Shown: positions 50,714 through 60,269, numbered from the stretch's first letter. The stretch is DNA of 64,000 nucleotides from Actinomadura chibensis NBRC 106107 (GCF_001552135.1 NZ_BCQP01000039.1:62001-126000), one strand, 5' to 3'. Notes: generated from the sequence alone by a model not told the origin. Made by a program: numbers and translations.

Positions 50714-52838
50714 AGACGTCGAGGTCGTGATCTAGCGGTGCCCCGGCGGACGGGAGGGAGCGGCCCCGGCCCGGCGCGACCTTTCTGTCGGCGAGCCTCT
50801 CATTGGCGGTGAACCACGCGTACGACTCCCCGGAAGGGTTCGGAGGCGTGCGCTGTGCCTTCATTTGCTTCGGCCGCACGCGGGGATAGTGGACGGGGAG
50901 GTCGTCGCTGCCGCGGGCCGCCGCCAGGAAGGCGTCCCTGATCCTTGTGAATCCGGGCTGCCGCTCCGCCGCCTCGGTGAAGGCCCGGACGCAGGTTCGC
51001 ACCACCGTTTCGGCGGACGAGCCGGGGAGTTCTCCGGTGAGATCGCGGTAGTACTCCGACCATTGCGCGCCGGTGTGGAGCCGCGTGCGCTCCGGTTCCA
51101 CAATCATGTGGACGCTGCCGAAGCCGAGCGGCTTTCCGAGGCCGAGGCGGTGGTGGTGATCGCCGTCGAGCGTCAGCAGCCAGAGCAGGGCTCCGAGTTC
51201 GACCGCGGGAACGTCGCGGACGCCGATGGTGAAGGTGAATTCGGTTCCCTGGGTGATCCAGCCGAGTATGGAGCGGTTCTGCTTGTCGCGCTGCGGGGCG
51301 CCGGTCGTCGCGAACGACGTCTCGTCGTCGGTGAGCGGGCCGTCTTCGCCGGGCGCGTTCGGTCGCCGGTATTCCCGGTAAAGCAGGCCGTCGATGAGGT
51401 GCTGCGTGGGATCGCCGCTGGACGCCTCCGGATTCCAGTAGGAGTCGTTCGCGGCCGCTCGCCTGTGATGCCAGTAGACCTTGCGGCCTCGCAGAGCCCG
51501 GTCCGGGTCGCGGTGCACGTCGTTCTTCGGCGTGCGGTTCTCGATGGGACGGTGCGGTTCGGCGGCGCTTCCAGACAGGTAGAACCGGCCCTGGGCCGGT
51601 TTCGGCTGGACGAGGATCGACAGCGGCAGCCCCTCCTTGAATTCCCTGACGGCTTCGCCGGTGCGGGTGACGCATTCGACGTCGCCGACGCGCAACCGGC
51701 CCCGGTAGGCGGCCGGGCGGTTGCCGGATCCGTCCGGCGCGACCCAGCCGAACACGCGGTCGGCCGGGGAGAGTTCGCGGTAGCGGGACGCCGGTTCGAC
51801 CTTCGGCGGCACCATCTCGGCCGGGCTCGCGACGGCGAGCTCGCGCGGGATCATGACCGGATAGAGAGCCTCGACGCGTCCGTTCTTCCGGTACGCCCAG
51901 CAGAACGTCCCCGGCGCGAGCTTGCGGCGGTCTTCGTCGTTCCGGTGCGGGCTGATGTCGAATTCGCCGTCGGTCTCGATGTCCGGCTGGCTCTTGCGGT
52001 GGTGCTCCATGAGAGCGTCCCAGCGTTCGCGGAGTTCGTCGGTCAGCTTCGCCGTGACGGGGGTGCGCCGCTGGACGAAGACGCGCTCGTCGCGTTTCGC
52101 CTCCACGTTCCGACCGGTGATGAAGGCATACCCCTCCTTCCATTCGGGGGAGGGGCGGCCGTTGGCGTACGGCTTGATGCCGGTGACCTCCTCGGCATTG
52201 TTGCGGCGCCTCGTTCTGACCCAGACGCGTTCGCCGTGCTTCGGGGGCCCGTTCTTCGAATAGGGGAGGCGGGACCCGTCCGGGTAGAAGGGGAGTTTGG
52301 CGGCGGCCCAGAACTCCAGCGTCTTTCCGTTCCTCCCGACGCGGACGGGCTCCATGTCGCGGGCGTCGTCGGCGACGCGCCGCCAGCCGAGGCGCTCGTC
52401 ATGGCCGGTGAACACCCCGAACCGGCTGTTGGTGATCGCCTCGTAGGAGGCGCGCAGCATTCCCTTGAGCGCGGTCGCCGGGAGGTGGGGGCGGCCGCCG
52501 CGCAGCAGCACCGGGTAGGTGAGGTGGCCTTCCTCGGCGTCCGGCGCGTTGCGGGCGCGGGCGGTGTCGAGAAGCAGGAGCGGCGTCCGGACGGTGAGCC
52601 GGACGCCGATCGTGCCCGTCCAGTTCTCCTCGTGCAGCCGGTCGGCGCCCTGGGGAACGGCGTCGGCGAAGGCGCCCGTCATCCCCTCGCGCGAGAAGGC
52701 GGGAACGAAGGTGTACGGGTTGAGGAACGGCTCCCCGCGCCCGTTCCGGCCGTTCTCCGCACGCGTCCTGGCGGGAGCGGACGTCCCGCGGATGTTCTTC
52801 GCGATCGTGCGGGGGGTCGGCGGCTTCTTCTCGGTCAT
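50697..52838 (-). CDS. TIGR03986-like CRISPR-associated RAMP protein
   Basis: 713 residues, ATG with GGGGAGAACGC upstream. PFLNPYTFVPAFSREG at the N-terminus, HLPATALKGMLRASYEAITN (the RAMP 'G-x-LKG-x-LR' loop, around 118) and a C-terminal HHHRLGLGKPLGFGSV glycine-rich loop are typical of this long RAMP family. It is expected to be a Cas7-type backbone subunit that helps hold crRNA along the type III complex. It overlaps csx19 by 4 bases. Confidence 0.85.
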   Translation of the reverse strand: MTEKKPPTPRTIAKNIRGTSAPARTRAENGRNGRGEPFLNPYTFVPAFSREGMTGAFADAVPQGADRLHEENWTGTIGVRLTVRTPLLLLDTARARNAPDAEEGHLTYPVLLRGGRPHLPATALKGMLRASYEAITNSRFGVFTGHDERLGWRRVADDARDMEPVRVGRNGKTLEFWAAAKLPFYPDGSRLPYSKNGPPKHGERVWVRTRRRNNAEEVTGIKPYANGRPSPEWKEGYAFITGRNVEAKRDERVFVQRRTPVTAKLTDELRERWDALMEHHRKSQPDIETDGEFDISPHRNDEDRRKLAPGTFCWAYRKNGRVEALYPVMIPRELAVASPAEMVPPKVEPASRYRELSPADRVFGWVAPDGSGNRPAAYRGRLRVGDVECVTRTGEAVREFKEGLPLSILVQPKPAQGRFYLSGSAAEPHRPIENRTPKNDVHRDPDRALRGRKVYWHHRRAAANDSYWNPEASSGDPTQHLIDGLLYREYRRPNAPGEDGPLTDDETSFATTGAPQRDKQNRSILGWITQGTEFTFTIGVRDVPAVELGALLWLLTLDGDHHHRLGLGKPLGFGSVHMIVEPERTRLHTGAQWSEYYRDLTGELPGSSAETVVRTCVRAFTEAAERQPGFTRIRDAFLAAARGSDDLPVHYPRVRPKQMKAQRTPPNPSGESYAWFTANERLADRKVAPGRGRSLPSAGAPLDHDLDVYDEEG

Positions 52839-53374
52839 GCGTTCTCCCCGCGCAGCGGCTCGGACGGCTCGAAGGACAGCAGGCGTTCTTCCGCGATGTA
52901 GGCGTTGCCGTGCTCCGCGTCGCGTGCGATGTACTCGCGGGTCGCCAGCGCCACGTGGCCGCCTCTGCCGAAGACGCCCGGAACGCGCAGGCTGCCGATG
53001 CGCTCCGTGGTGAGGGTCGTCCAGCCGTCCGATGAATGGACGGCCTTTCCCCACAACAGGTAGCGGCCCTTTATCGTGCCGATGGTCTCCATCGGGTCGT
53101 GCCTTGTGAATTCCGCAGGAAGAGCCGCCGGACGCTCGGTGAGCAGGACGGTGCGGCCGCTGCCGGCATCGTCGAGCCAGCGCAGTTCGGTGTGCTCGTC
53201 GAACACGCGGGCCTCGAAGACCCCCTCCGGCGTGGAGCGGCGCGCTTCATCGGTGGTGACGATCTCGTAGCGCCACGGTGTGGTGAGCAGCGCGAACCCG
53301 TCCGGCGCGCGCTCCATGGCTTCGGCGAACGTGAGGCCGTCGCGGGTGGCGACGTGCAAGGTCGTGCCGGTCAT
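52835..53374 (-). CDS. csx19: CRISPR-associated protein Csx19-like
   Basis: 179 residues; overlaps both neighbours by 4 bases. GFALLTTPWRYEIVTTDEAR, AEFTRHDPMETIGTIKGRYL and WGKAVHSSDGWTTLTTERIG match my recollection of the small Csx19 (TIGR03984) family, which accompanies III-D-like systems with Csx10 and TIGR03986 RAMPs. Its exact role in the complex is not established. Confidence 0.75.
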   Translation of the reverse strand: MTGTTLHVATRDGLTFAEAMERAPDGFALLTTPWRYEIVTTDEARRSTPEGVFEARVFDEHTELRWLDDAGSGRTVLLTERPAALPAEFTRHDPMETIGTIKGRYLLWGKAVHSSDGWTTLTTERIGSLRVPGVFGRGGHVALATREYIARDAEHGNAYIAEERLLSFEPSEPLRGENA

Positions 53375-55002
53375 CGCGGTCCCTCCGCGTACGCGCGCCA
53401 CGCGGCCGCGAGGTTGCCGTGCCGGAGCGCGTCGGCGAGCGTCGTCTCCGCCGTCCAGCCGTTGCCGGAGAACTCGACGGACTCGATCGTGACGTCGCCG
53501 AACCCCCGATTCACCATGCCGCCGAGCGGAATGCGGCGCTGCTCCAGATCCCGCAGGACGAGCAGGAGCAGCGCGAGCGCCACGTCCCGGTGGCCGCCGA
53601 GCCGGGTGAGGTCGACGGTCAGCCGGATCGGCTCCCAGTCGACGCCGTGCGGTTCGAGCACGCTGAACAGCAGTTGGTCGGCGGCGCCGCCGGTCCAGCG
53701 GTCGATGGCCACGTGGTCGGCCTGGTCGAGCCCGCGGGCGGCGAGCGCGTCGCGCACCGACGGCGGCGGGACCGGACGGTCGGCGCCGTCGTCCGGCGCG
53801 CCGTTCACCACGACGTCCCACACGTCCGAGGGGATCGCGGTCTCGCTGACGCACTCGTGGACGGTCAGCGCGCCCGCACCCCAAGGGTGGGCGGACGGCG
53901 TGCCGCCCGCCGCGCGGCGGGCGGCGCCGAACAGCATCCGTACGGCGTCCAGCCCATCGAGCTGCTTGCGGAAGGCTTCGGCATGCCCGCGTGCGCGCGG
54001 GGGCGCGGGCTCCGGGTCTCCGGCGCCGTCCACCGCGTCCTGGATCGGAGGCGGCGGGGCGTCGAGCCCGCGGGCGGTGCGCTCGATGAGTTCGGCATGG
54101 CTGCGAAGGGCTCCCTTGAGCGAGCCGCCGCTCAGCGTGAGCCTGAGCGTGCCGGGCCCGACCTCCGTGGCCAGCGGCAAGGTCTTGATCGTCGCGCCCT
54201 CGCCCGCGGCGCGGACCATGACGGGCGCGTCGGGCCTCCAGCGCAACTGGACGGTCAGCCGGTCCCGGCGGGCGGGCAGGTCGGCGGCGCCCGCGTCCAC
54301 CGCCGCCTCGGCGAAGCGCGCGGGCTCGCCGCGAAGGAACGCGAGCAGCCCGGCGCGGCTGGTCAGGTCGTGCTCGTGGACGTCGAGCGGCGACGGCAGC
54401 AGCGTCACGACGCCGAGGCCCCTGCCGTTGGCGGCGCCGAGCGCGATCTCCTCCGACTTCAAGGCCGTGAGCAGCGCGTGCAGGCGGGCGCGGTCACGAT
54501 CGAGGTGGGCGCCGGTCGTCTCGACGTCGATCTCGAACGACAGGTAGTGCCCGGGCGGGACGACGGTGCGGGCGTACAGGAACGCCGACGCGGCGGCGCC
54601 GGTGACGCGGTCGATGCCGACTCCGTGGAGGACCGGCAGGGTCCGCGATCTGAGCGGCTCGTCGGGGATCCCGTCGCCGTCGGTCCCGGTCGCGGTGGTG
54701 ACGACCGCGTCCCTGACGACGACCCGGCTGGCCTGGCCGACGGAGTTCGATCTCCCGTTCCCCTCGAAGCCCCACATCCGGTCCAGGCGATCGGTTCCGG
54801 GATCGGCGCCGCGCATCCAGGCGCGCAGCGCCCCGGCGAGGCTCGTGCCGGGCACGTAGACGCGGTCCTGCCCGTCCACCGCGACCGGCAGCGCCTCGGC
54901 CGGGTCGAGCGCGACGCCGCCCACGTGCAGCGGCGTCTGGGTGCGCAGCCAGCCGCGCGCCCGGAGCCGCCGGTCCATCGGACGTCCCCCTCCGCGCGTC
55001 AT
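53371..55002 (-). CDS. RAMP-superfamily (Cas7-like, two-domain) type III subunit
   Basis: 543 residues from ATG 55002 (ATGA overlap); ATG 54978 with GGAGGGGG upstream is nearly as good. RLRARGWLRTQTPLHVGG followed by YVPGTSLAGALRAWMRG is the first RAMP core; LRLTLSGGSLKGALRSHAEL followed by VRMLFGAARR is a second, so two Cas7-like domains are fused. GGMVNRGFGDVTIESV is the C-terminal glycine loop. Catalytic Asp residues for target RNA cleavage could lie in the domain loops but cannot be assigned from sequence alone. Confidence 0.82.
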   Translation of the reverse strand: MTRGGGRPMDRRLRARGWLRTQTPLHVGGVALDPAEALPVAVDGQDRVYVPGTSLAGALRAWMRGADPGTDRLDRMWGFEGNGRSNSVGQASRVVVRDAVVTTATGTDGDGIPDEPLRSRTLPVLHGVGIDRVTGAAASAFLYARTVVPPGHYLSFEIDVETTGAHLDRDRARLHALLTALKSEEIALGAANGRGLGVVTLLPSPLDVHEHDLTSRAGLLAFLRGEPARFAEAAVDAGAADLPARRDRLTVQLRWRPDAPVMVRAAGEGATIKTLPLATEVGPGTLRLTLSGGSLKGALRSHAELIERTARGLDAPPPPIQDAVDGAGDPEPAPPRARGHAEAFRKQLDGLDAVRMLFGAARRAAGGTPSAHPWGAGALTVHECVSETAIPSDVWDVVVNGAPDDGADRPVPPPSVRDALAARGLDQADHVAIDRWTGGAADQLLFSVLEPHGVDWEPIRLTVDLTRLGGHRDVALALLLLVLRDLEQRRIPLGGMVNRGFGDVTIESVEFSGNGWTAETTLADALRHGNLAAAWRAYAEGPR

Positions 55003-57311
55003 CGGCGCGCCTCCCCGGAGTGGGCCGCACTGCGGCTGTGGGCGGCGAGGCAGGCGGTGAGCAGCGACCGCAGCGCCTCTGCCCGCAGTTCGCCGCGCAG
55101 GACGTCCGCGCCGTCGACGGTCAGGCACAGCTCGTCCTGGTCGGCGAACTTGAGCGTCTCCCAGACGTCGCCGTCCGCCAGCAGGGTGCGGATCGCGGCC
55201 GTGGCCTTCGGCGCCTTCCACCGCCGCGTGAGCCTGGCGACGCGGGCCTTGAGCTGCTCGCTCTCCTCGTCCAGGTGGTCGAACAGGCGGCGCAGCGCGT
55301 TCAACCGGGTCGCCGAGAGGCCGATGAGCGGGCCGAGCACCTCGTCCGGGCGGGCCGCCCGCTCCTCGGCGAGCCGCCAGATCTCCGCGCGCCACGCGGC
55401 CGCCTCGATCAGGCGCGCACCGGCGTGGCCGGGATCGCCCGCCGCCAGCCGCCTGCGCGCGGGCGGACGCGGCGGCTGGTCCGGGGGCTCGCCGGTGGCC
55501 GTGGCCGCCCTCCTCATGAGAACCGGGTCGTTGACGCTGATCTGGCCGAAGCCCTCGCCGCGCCGTTCGCCGACCCCCGATCGTTCGACCGCCGCCAGGA
55601 CGTCCGCGCCGACGCGGCCCGCCCGCACCTCGAAGGTCAGGCAGCCGCCGGCCGCGAAGCCGAGGAGGACGGGGCGCGGCAGCCGCCAGCCGCGGTGCCA
55701 GGAGTCGGTCCGGGCGATCTCGTAGCTGGTCGGTCTCCGGTCGCGCTCCCGCAGGACCGGCACGAGTTCCACACCGTCCGCTCCCGCCGTGGCGAACGCC
55801 CTCTCCAGGAGACGGGCGAAGTCGGCGGGGTCGTCGCTCGGGGCGAGCCGGGCATCGCGGACGAGGACGTCCGACAGCAGCCAGACGCGCATCCGGTCAC
55901 CGCTCATGAGCGGCGCCGGCCGCGGTCCGGGGGCGCCGGGCGCGGCGGTGACGGACACCAGGCCGTAGTCGTCCTTGCGGGACCGCCCCAACCGCCATCG
56001 GCCGTCCAGGCTCTTCCACCAGCCGGGGCCGAGGATGCCCCGGCGGACCCTGACCTCGGCTTCGAGCACGGTTCCGGGCGCGAGCGCCTGGTACACGTAG
56101 ACGCCGCCGAGCGCCTCGGTCGGACGCTGCGACTCGTCCTCGATGGTGTTGTGCATTCTCAGGACGAAGCCGGGCGTCTCGACGGCCATCCGCGCCGAAC
56201 CCGCGACATATCCCCTTCGGACCCGCTTGAACGCGTTGCCGTTCGGAATTCCCTCCACCATGCGGTTGAGGTAGACGCCCGTCTCGTCCTTGTCCCGGTC
56301 GAAGGCGCGGGGGACGGGACGTCCCCGCGCCCCGCCCACGCGCGGCGTCGCGGGCGTCACCACCAGGTCTCCGCGGCGGGCCGCCGCGGCGGCGGCCGGC
56401 GAGCCGAGGCGGCGCAGCACCGGCCCGAGCAGCATCCAGCCGGGCGCGTGGTCGCGGCCCTGGACGAGGTTCCCGACGGTGCGCTCATAGGCGAGCAACG
56501 GCGTTTCGAGCGTCATCCGCAGGACGGCGCACTCCCAGCCGTCGCCCGCCGGTCGCCGCCGTCCGGGGGAATCGGGCGCCGGCGGCCGTTCGGGGGCGGG
56601 CGGCGGCACCGGATTCGACGTCCAATGCTCCAGGTCGCCACTGCTCGGCGGCAGCCCGGCGCCGCCGAGGTCGAGCCGGCACCGCCCCGACCCCCGGCGC
56701 CGCTTCGCGCCGATGCCCTCCACCAGACGCGCGCCCGCCCACAGCAGCGCGCGGGCACAGCCGAGCTGCGCCTCCGACAGCTCGTCCGGCAGTTCCGCCG
56801 TGCCCTCCAGGGTCATGCCGCCGCGCGCCATCTCGTCGAAGCGCAGCATGTCGTCCCTGGCCGCGCCGGTCACCGGGTCGTGCGCGACGCCCGGCTTCAC
56901 GAACGTCACCGCGTCGCGGAGCCGCGCGCTCCCCCCGATGGCGTGGCCGAGCTCGCCGGGAAAGCGAAGCGGCCCGAGATACCGCAGGGCGGCCGGACGC
57001 GGATGCCGCGCCGGCGCGGCCGGTGTGTCGACCGCCTCGGCGCCGGGGAAGGCCGGCTGATAGCCGAACAGGTATTCCACCCAGGAGTGCCAGACCCGGG
57101 GGCCTTCGGGGTCCGCGTCGGCGTCGAGGGCGCGCGCGGCGATCTCGCATCCGTCCCGCCAGACGCCGTTGAGGGATTTCGCCGGGACGAACGGCAGGTG
57201 GTGCTCCTCGTCGCGCAGCACCTTCCGGCTGATCCGGCCGTGCTGTCCCGTGCCGGCGCCGATGTGCCAGTCGCTCAGCATTCGCAGGGTCAGCGCGATG
57301 GCATGGCTCAT
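54999..57311 (-). CDS. csx10: Csx10-like RAMP protein
   Basis: 770 residues. LRMLSDWHIGAGTGQHGRIS, PFVPAKSLNGVWRDGCE and a central SARMAVETPGFVLRMHNTIE resemble Csx10 of type III-D systems. EGIGAKRRRGSGRCRLDLGG (around 210) is one glycine-rich loop, and GVGERRGEGFGQISVND (around 570) is a second. It probably caps the crRNA 5' end (Cas5 position) fused with a further RAMP domain. The tail from about 640 is helical. The start overlaps the cas10 stop (ATGA). Confidence 0.82.
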   Translation of the reverse strand: MSHAIALTLRMLSDWHIGAGTGQHGRISRKVLRDEEHHLPFVPAKSLNGVWRDGCEIAARALDADADPEGPRVWHSWVEYLFGYQPAFPGAEAVDTPAAPARHPRPAALRYLGPLRFPGELGHAIGGSARLRDAVTFVKPGVAHDPVTGAARDDMLRFDEMARGGMTLEGTAELPDELSEAQLGCARALLWAGARLVEGIGAKRRRGSGRCRLDLGGAGLPPSSGDLEHWTSNPVPPPAPERPPAPDSPGRRRPAGDGWECAVLRMTLETPLLAYERTVGNLVQGRDHAPGWMLLGPVLRRLGSPAAAAAARRGDLVVTPATPRVGGARGRPVPRAFDRDKDETGVYLNRMVEGIPNGNAFKRVRRGYVAGSARMAVETPGFVLRMHNTIEDESQRPTEALGGVYVYQALAPGTVLEAEVRVRRGILGPGWWKSLDGRWRLGRSRKDDYGLVSVTAAPGAPGPRPAPLMSGDRMRVWLLSDVLVRDARLAPSDDPADFARLLERAFATAGADGVELVPVLRERDRRPTSYEIARTDSWHRGWRLPRPVLLGFAAGGCLTFEVRAGRVGADVLAAVERSGVGERRGEGFGQISVNDPVLMRRAATATGEPPDQPPRPPARRRLAAGDPGHAGARLIEAAAWRAEIWRLAEERAARPDEVLGPLIGLSATRLNALRRLFDHLDEESEQLKARVARLTRRWKAPKATAAIRTLLADGDVWETLKFADQDELCLTVDGADVLRGELRAEALRSLLTACLAAHSRSAAHSGEARR

Positions 57312-58924
57312 GATCCGGCCTGCGCGGCGAGGAAGGGAGCGGCGTTCAGCGCGTCCAGCAGGCCGGTGCGGTGGACGTGCCCGTCCCGCCAGAACAGCGA
57401 ACCGTCGCAGGCGAGCCCCTGAACCGCGTCCCGCCCCAGCCAGGTGGAGACCATCCCGAACCGGGATTCGGCGGCCTCGCGCCCGCGGAACAGCGCGGAC
57501 CGCAGTTCGTGCGCCTGGCCGCCCGAGATGACGAGCGTGCCGTCGTCCTTCGCGGTCAGGGCGCCGACCCGCCTTTCCAGGTCGGTCCAGTGCCGGTGCC
57601 GGGCCCATTCCGCGCCGCCCGCGTCGCCGACCACATAGGGCTGGCCCGTCAAGCAGGCGCCCTCGTCGGAGAGGGTCTGCTGGTCGCGCAGCCGGCGCAG
57701 ATCGGCGAAGGCGCTCTCGTGGAGGACGTGGAACGAGAGCGCGCTCTTGTCCTGCCCGAGTTCCCGCTTCACGGCCTTCGCCTCGGCGGTCAGTTCCTCG
57801 GCCAGGTGGACGGCGCTGTGGAACGGGTACTGGCGCTTCACGATGGCGACACCCGCGCAGGCGCCGAGCCCTCGCAGTTCCTCCACCGTCCTGAGGACGC
57901 CGCCGACCGCGGCATGCCCGTTGGCCAGCCGGGTGAACTCCTCCAGGTAGCCGCGGGCGAACGGCAGGGCCAGTTCACCGTCGCAGACGACCGTCAGGTC
58001 GTCGCCGCCGAGGATGAGCGGGAGGACCGGCGGCTCGGCCGTACGCGCCTTCCACCCGCCGCCGCGCAACTTCGCGAACACCGACCGGAAAGCCTCGCGA
58101 GCGCATTCGTCCACACCGTTGGAGAGTCTTCGCAGCCCCTCCGTGTATTCGCCCGCGGGCCTCTTCCCGTCGCCGCCCATGATGGACGCGAAGCGCTGGA
58201 ACACCTTCCCCAGGCCGTTGCCGTCGACGTGGACGACCCCGACCCATTCCGCCTTGTGGCTCAGATGGTCGACGATCGGGGAGAGGGTGTCGCGGGCCGC
58301 CGCCCTCCGGTTCTCGCCGTCCTCGGCGCGGAGCCCCATCTCGACGGCCAGCCGCGGCAACGCGTCGGCGAAGGCGTTCAGCTTCGCCAGGCTCGGCGCC
58401 GACCGGGCCTCGGGCGGCCGTCCCTCCTGGAGCGCGACGACGCGGTGGGCGGGCAGGCCGCTCGACCCGCAGCGCGCCGCGACCGGCACTCCCGGAAACC
58501 GCAGCCGCGGCCCGCGCCTCGTGGTCCGCGCGACCGCGAGCAGCTCCCGGGTGTCGGCGACGCCGTCGGCGACCTTCTGCGCGCCACCCCACTCGACGGC
58601 CTCTCCGACGGCGCCGCACACGTCCAGCCCGGGCGCCTCCCGCAGGGCCGACTCGGTGATGCTCGCGACGATCCGCCTCCCCGCCTCCCGGTCCCCGACG
58701 AGGATCGTCACACCGCCCGCGTTCGCGGTCACCACCTCGATGCCGTGCTCTTCGACGCGCTGTTCCCGGCCGTCCGCGCCGACCTCCGCCAGCGCCCTGT
58801 CGAGCCATTCGCCTTCGACACAGGTGATCAGATGCGACGCGCCGACGTTCTCTCTCCGCTTGTTGGACCCGAAGATGTAGTCCTGGTTCCCCGCCGTGCT
58901 CAACACGACCGGATGCACGTCCAC
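57308..58924 (-). CDS. cas10: Type III Cas10 large subunit without HD domain
   Basis: 538 residues from GTG 58924. It opens directly with a first palm-like domain (VVLSTAGNQDYIFGSNKRRE, GVTILVGDREAGRRIVASI). The catalytic palm contains VGVVHVDGNGLGKVFQRF (around 232) and the intact cyclase motif LILGGDDLTVVCDG (GGDD 306-309). An N-terminal HD nuclease domain is absent, so ssDNA cleavage is not expected. The GGDD motif predicts synthesis of cyclic oligoadenylate on target RNA binding, which would signal to separate effectors. First gene of the minus-strand cas operon; divergent from the SAVED gene. Confidence 0.9.
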   Translation of the reverse strand: MDVHPVVLSTAGNQDYIFGSNKRRENVGASHLITCVEGEWLDRALAEVGADGREQRVEEHGIEVVTANAGGVTILVGDREAGRRIVASITESALREAPGLDVCGAVGEAVEWGGAQKVADGVADTRELLAVARTTRRGPRLRFPGVPVAARCGSSGLPAHRVVALQEGRPPEARSAPSLAKLNAFADALPRLAVEMGLRAEDGENRRAAARDTLSPIVDHLSHKAEWVGVVHVDGNGLGKVFQRFASIMGGDGKRPAGEYTEGLRRLSNGVDECAREAFRSVFAKLRGGGWKARTAEPPVLPLILGGDDLTVVCDGELALPFARGYLEEFTRLANGHAAVGGVLRTVEELRGLGACAGVAIVKRQYPFHSAVHLAEELTAEAKAVKRELGQDKSALSFHVLHESAFADLRRLRDQQTLSDEGACLTGQPYVVGDAGGAEWARHRHWTDLERRVGALTAKDDGTLVISGGQAHELRSALFRGREAAESRFGMVSTWLGRDAVQGLACDGSLFWRDGHVHRTGLLDALNAAPFLAAQAGS

Positions 58925-59164
58925 CCCGGCCCCCTTTTCTCGCCCTCAGCACCACCGCCCGGTACTGATGGACGAACCCCCGCGGCCGTCCCGAGCGGCA
59001 TGGTAGGGGCGCGAACCGGGCGCGCCGGGACCGAACGCCGCACAACCGGGTGACCGCCTCCGGCCCCGGCTCGACCGCCGCCGGTCATGCGCCTTCCGGA
59101 CCGCTTCACTCGCGGGCGACGTCCATCAGTACGTTCTGTCCACGACGACGAAGCGAGGCCCGAA
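58925..59164. promoter_or_regulatory. Divergent promoter region between cas10 and the SAVED gene
   Basis: 240 bases with no gene. Both flanking genes are transcribed outwards, so their promoters lie here and could be jointly regulated. AAAAGGGGGCC before the cas10 GTG and GCGAGGCCCG before the SAVED ATG are the likely ribosome sites. No palindrome stands out. Confidence 0.4.
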
Positions 59165-60235
59165 ATGACCGAGACCCGGAACGCGCCGACGATGACGGTC
59201 ATCGGGGGCACATCCGCGACCCCGTCGAGGGCCCGGCGCGTGATCACCGACGGCGCGGCCTGGAGCGGGCTCGGCGGCGTCGTCGCGGGCGGGTTCGGCA
59301 TCGAGGCGGTGAAGTCGGCGATGACGCGCTCCCCGGCCGGACGCCGGTGGCTCGTCCTCGGCTGCCTCGTCGGACTCGCCTGCATGGCGGTCGGCGCCCG
59401 GCTGCGCGTCCGCGCGTCGGCGCGGACCCGGATCGGGCTCGTCGTCACCGCGTCCGACACCGGGCGCGGCGCCCCGCGAGCCGGGCTGCTGGAGGCCGAG
59501 GCCGTCGAGTACAGCCGGCACACCTGCGCGGTCACGGTGCGGACCCGGCTGGCGCTCCCCGAGGCCCATCCGTGGCCGAAGGAGGGCGTCGACGCCCTCG
59601 CGGACGAGACGCTCGCGGCGGCCGGGCTCGCGGAACGGCTGGTCAGCGGGGCCGTTCGCATCAACGTGATCCCGACGATGCCGCTTCCGGTCGGCTTCAG
59701 GTTCGGCGCCAGGATCGGGCACACGCATCCTCGCGAGATCACCGTCCACGCGGTCCGCCAGCGCGACGGGAGCCCGTCCCACTTCCCGGCGACCAGCCTC
59801 CGGGAAAGCCCGCTCACCGCCGAACTCCTCACCATGGAGCAGGTCGAGGTGGTCGAAGGCGGAGACCCGGCGCGCACGGCGCTCGCCATCGACCTGCAGA
59901 ACCTCCGCGCCGACTTCGCCGAACCCGTCCGCGCCGCCTGCCGCGCACACCGGATCGGCGCCCTCCTGATATTCAGCAGAAAGACCGCCGGGCCCCTGGA
60001 CGAGAACGCGGAAACCTACACCGCGATAGTGGAACAGATCTGCCGCACATGGCGCGACGCCCCTTTGCCGCCCGCCGCCCGCACCGGACGCCACGCCGCC
60101 TTCCTCACCGGCCCGGTCGCCATTTCCATCGCCCTCGGCGCCCGCCTGGCCCACGTCCAGCCCGACCGCTGGACGGCCTTCAGTCTCGACAACGCCTCCA
60201 ACGCCTACGAGCCTTTCCCCGCCGAACCCGCCTAA
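59165..60235 (+). CDS. Membrane-anchored SAVED-domain protein, candidate cOA effector
   Basis: 356 residues, ATG 59165. One clear membrane helix (WLVLGCLVGLACMAVGARL, 62-80) and a weaker one before it (31-50) are followed by a soluble domain. The last 120 residues have the SAVED pattern: an Ala-rich helix after LRADFAEPVRAACRAHRIGA, LLIFSRKTAGP, then FLTGPVAISIALGARLA and WTAFSLDNASNAYEPF near the C-terminus. SAVED domains bind cyclic oligonucleotides in CBASS and in the type III effector CalpL. Placed head-to-head with a cyclase-competent cas10, this looks like a membrane effector or signalling receptor for cyclic oligoadenylate. No nuclease or protease motif is visible. Confidence 0.78.
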   Translation: MTETRNAPTMTVIGGTSATPSRARRVITDGAAWSGLGGVVAGGFGIEAVKSAMTRSPAGRRWLVLGCLVGLACMAVGARLRVRASARTRIGLVVTASDTGRGAPRAGLLEAEAVEYSRHTCAVTVRTRLALPEAHPWPKEGVDALADETLAAAGLAERLVSGAVRINVIPTMPLPVGFRFGARIGHTHPREITVHAVRQRDGSPSHFPATSLRESPLTAELLTMEQVEVVEGGDPARTALAIDLQNLRADFAEPVRAACRAHRIGALLIFSRKTAGPLDENAETYTAIVEQICRTWRDAPLPPAARTGRHAAFLTGPVAISIALGARLAHVQPDRWTAFSLDNASNAYEPFPAEPA

Positions 60236-60269
60236 GTCTCGGCAGTTCTCCACCTCCGCGCCTGTGACG

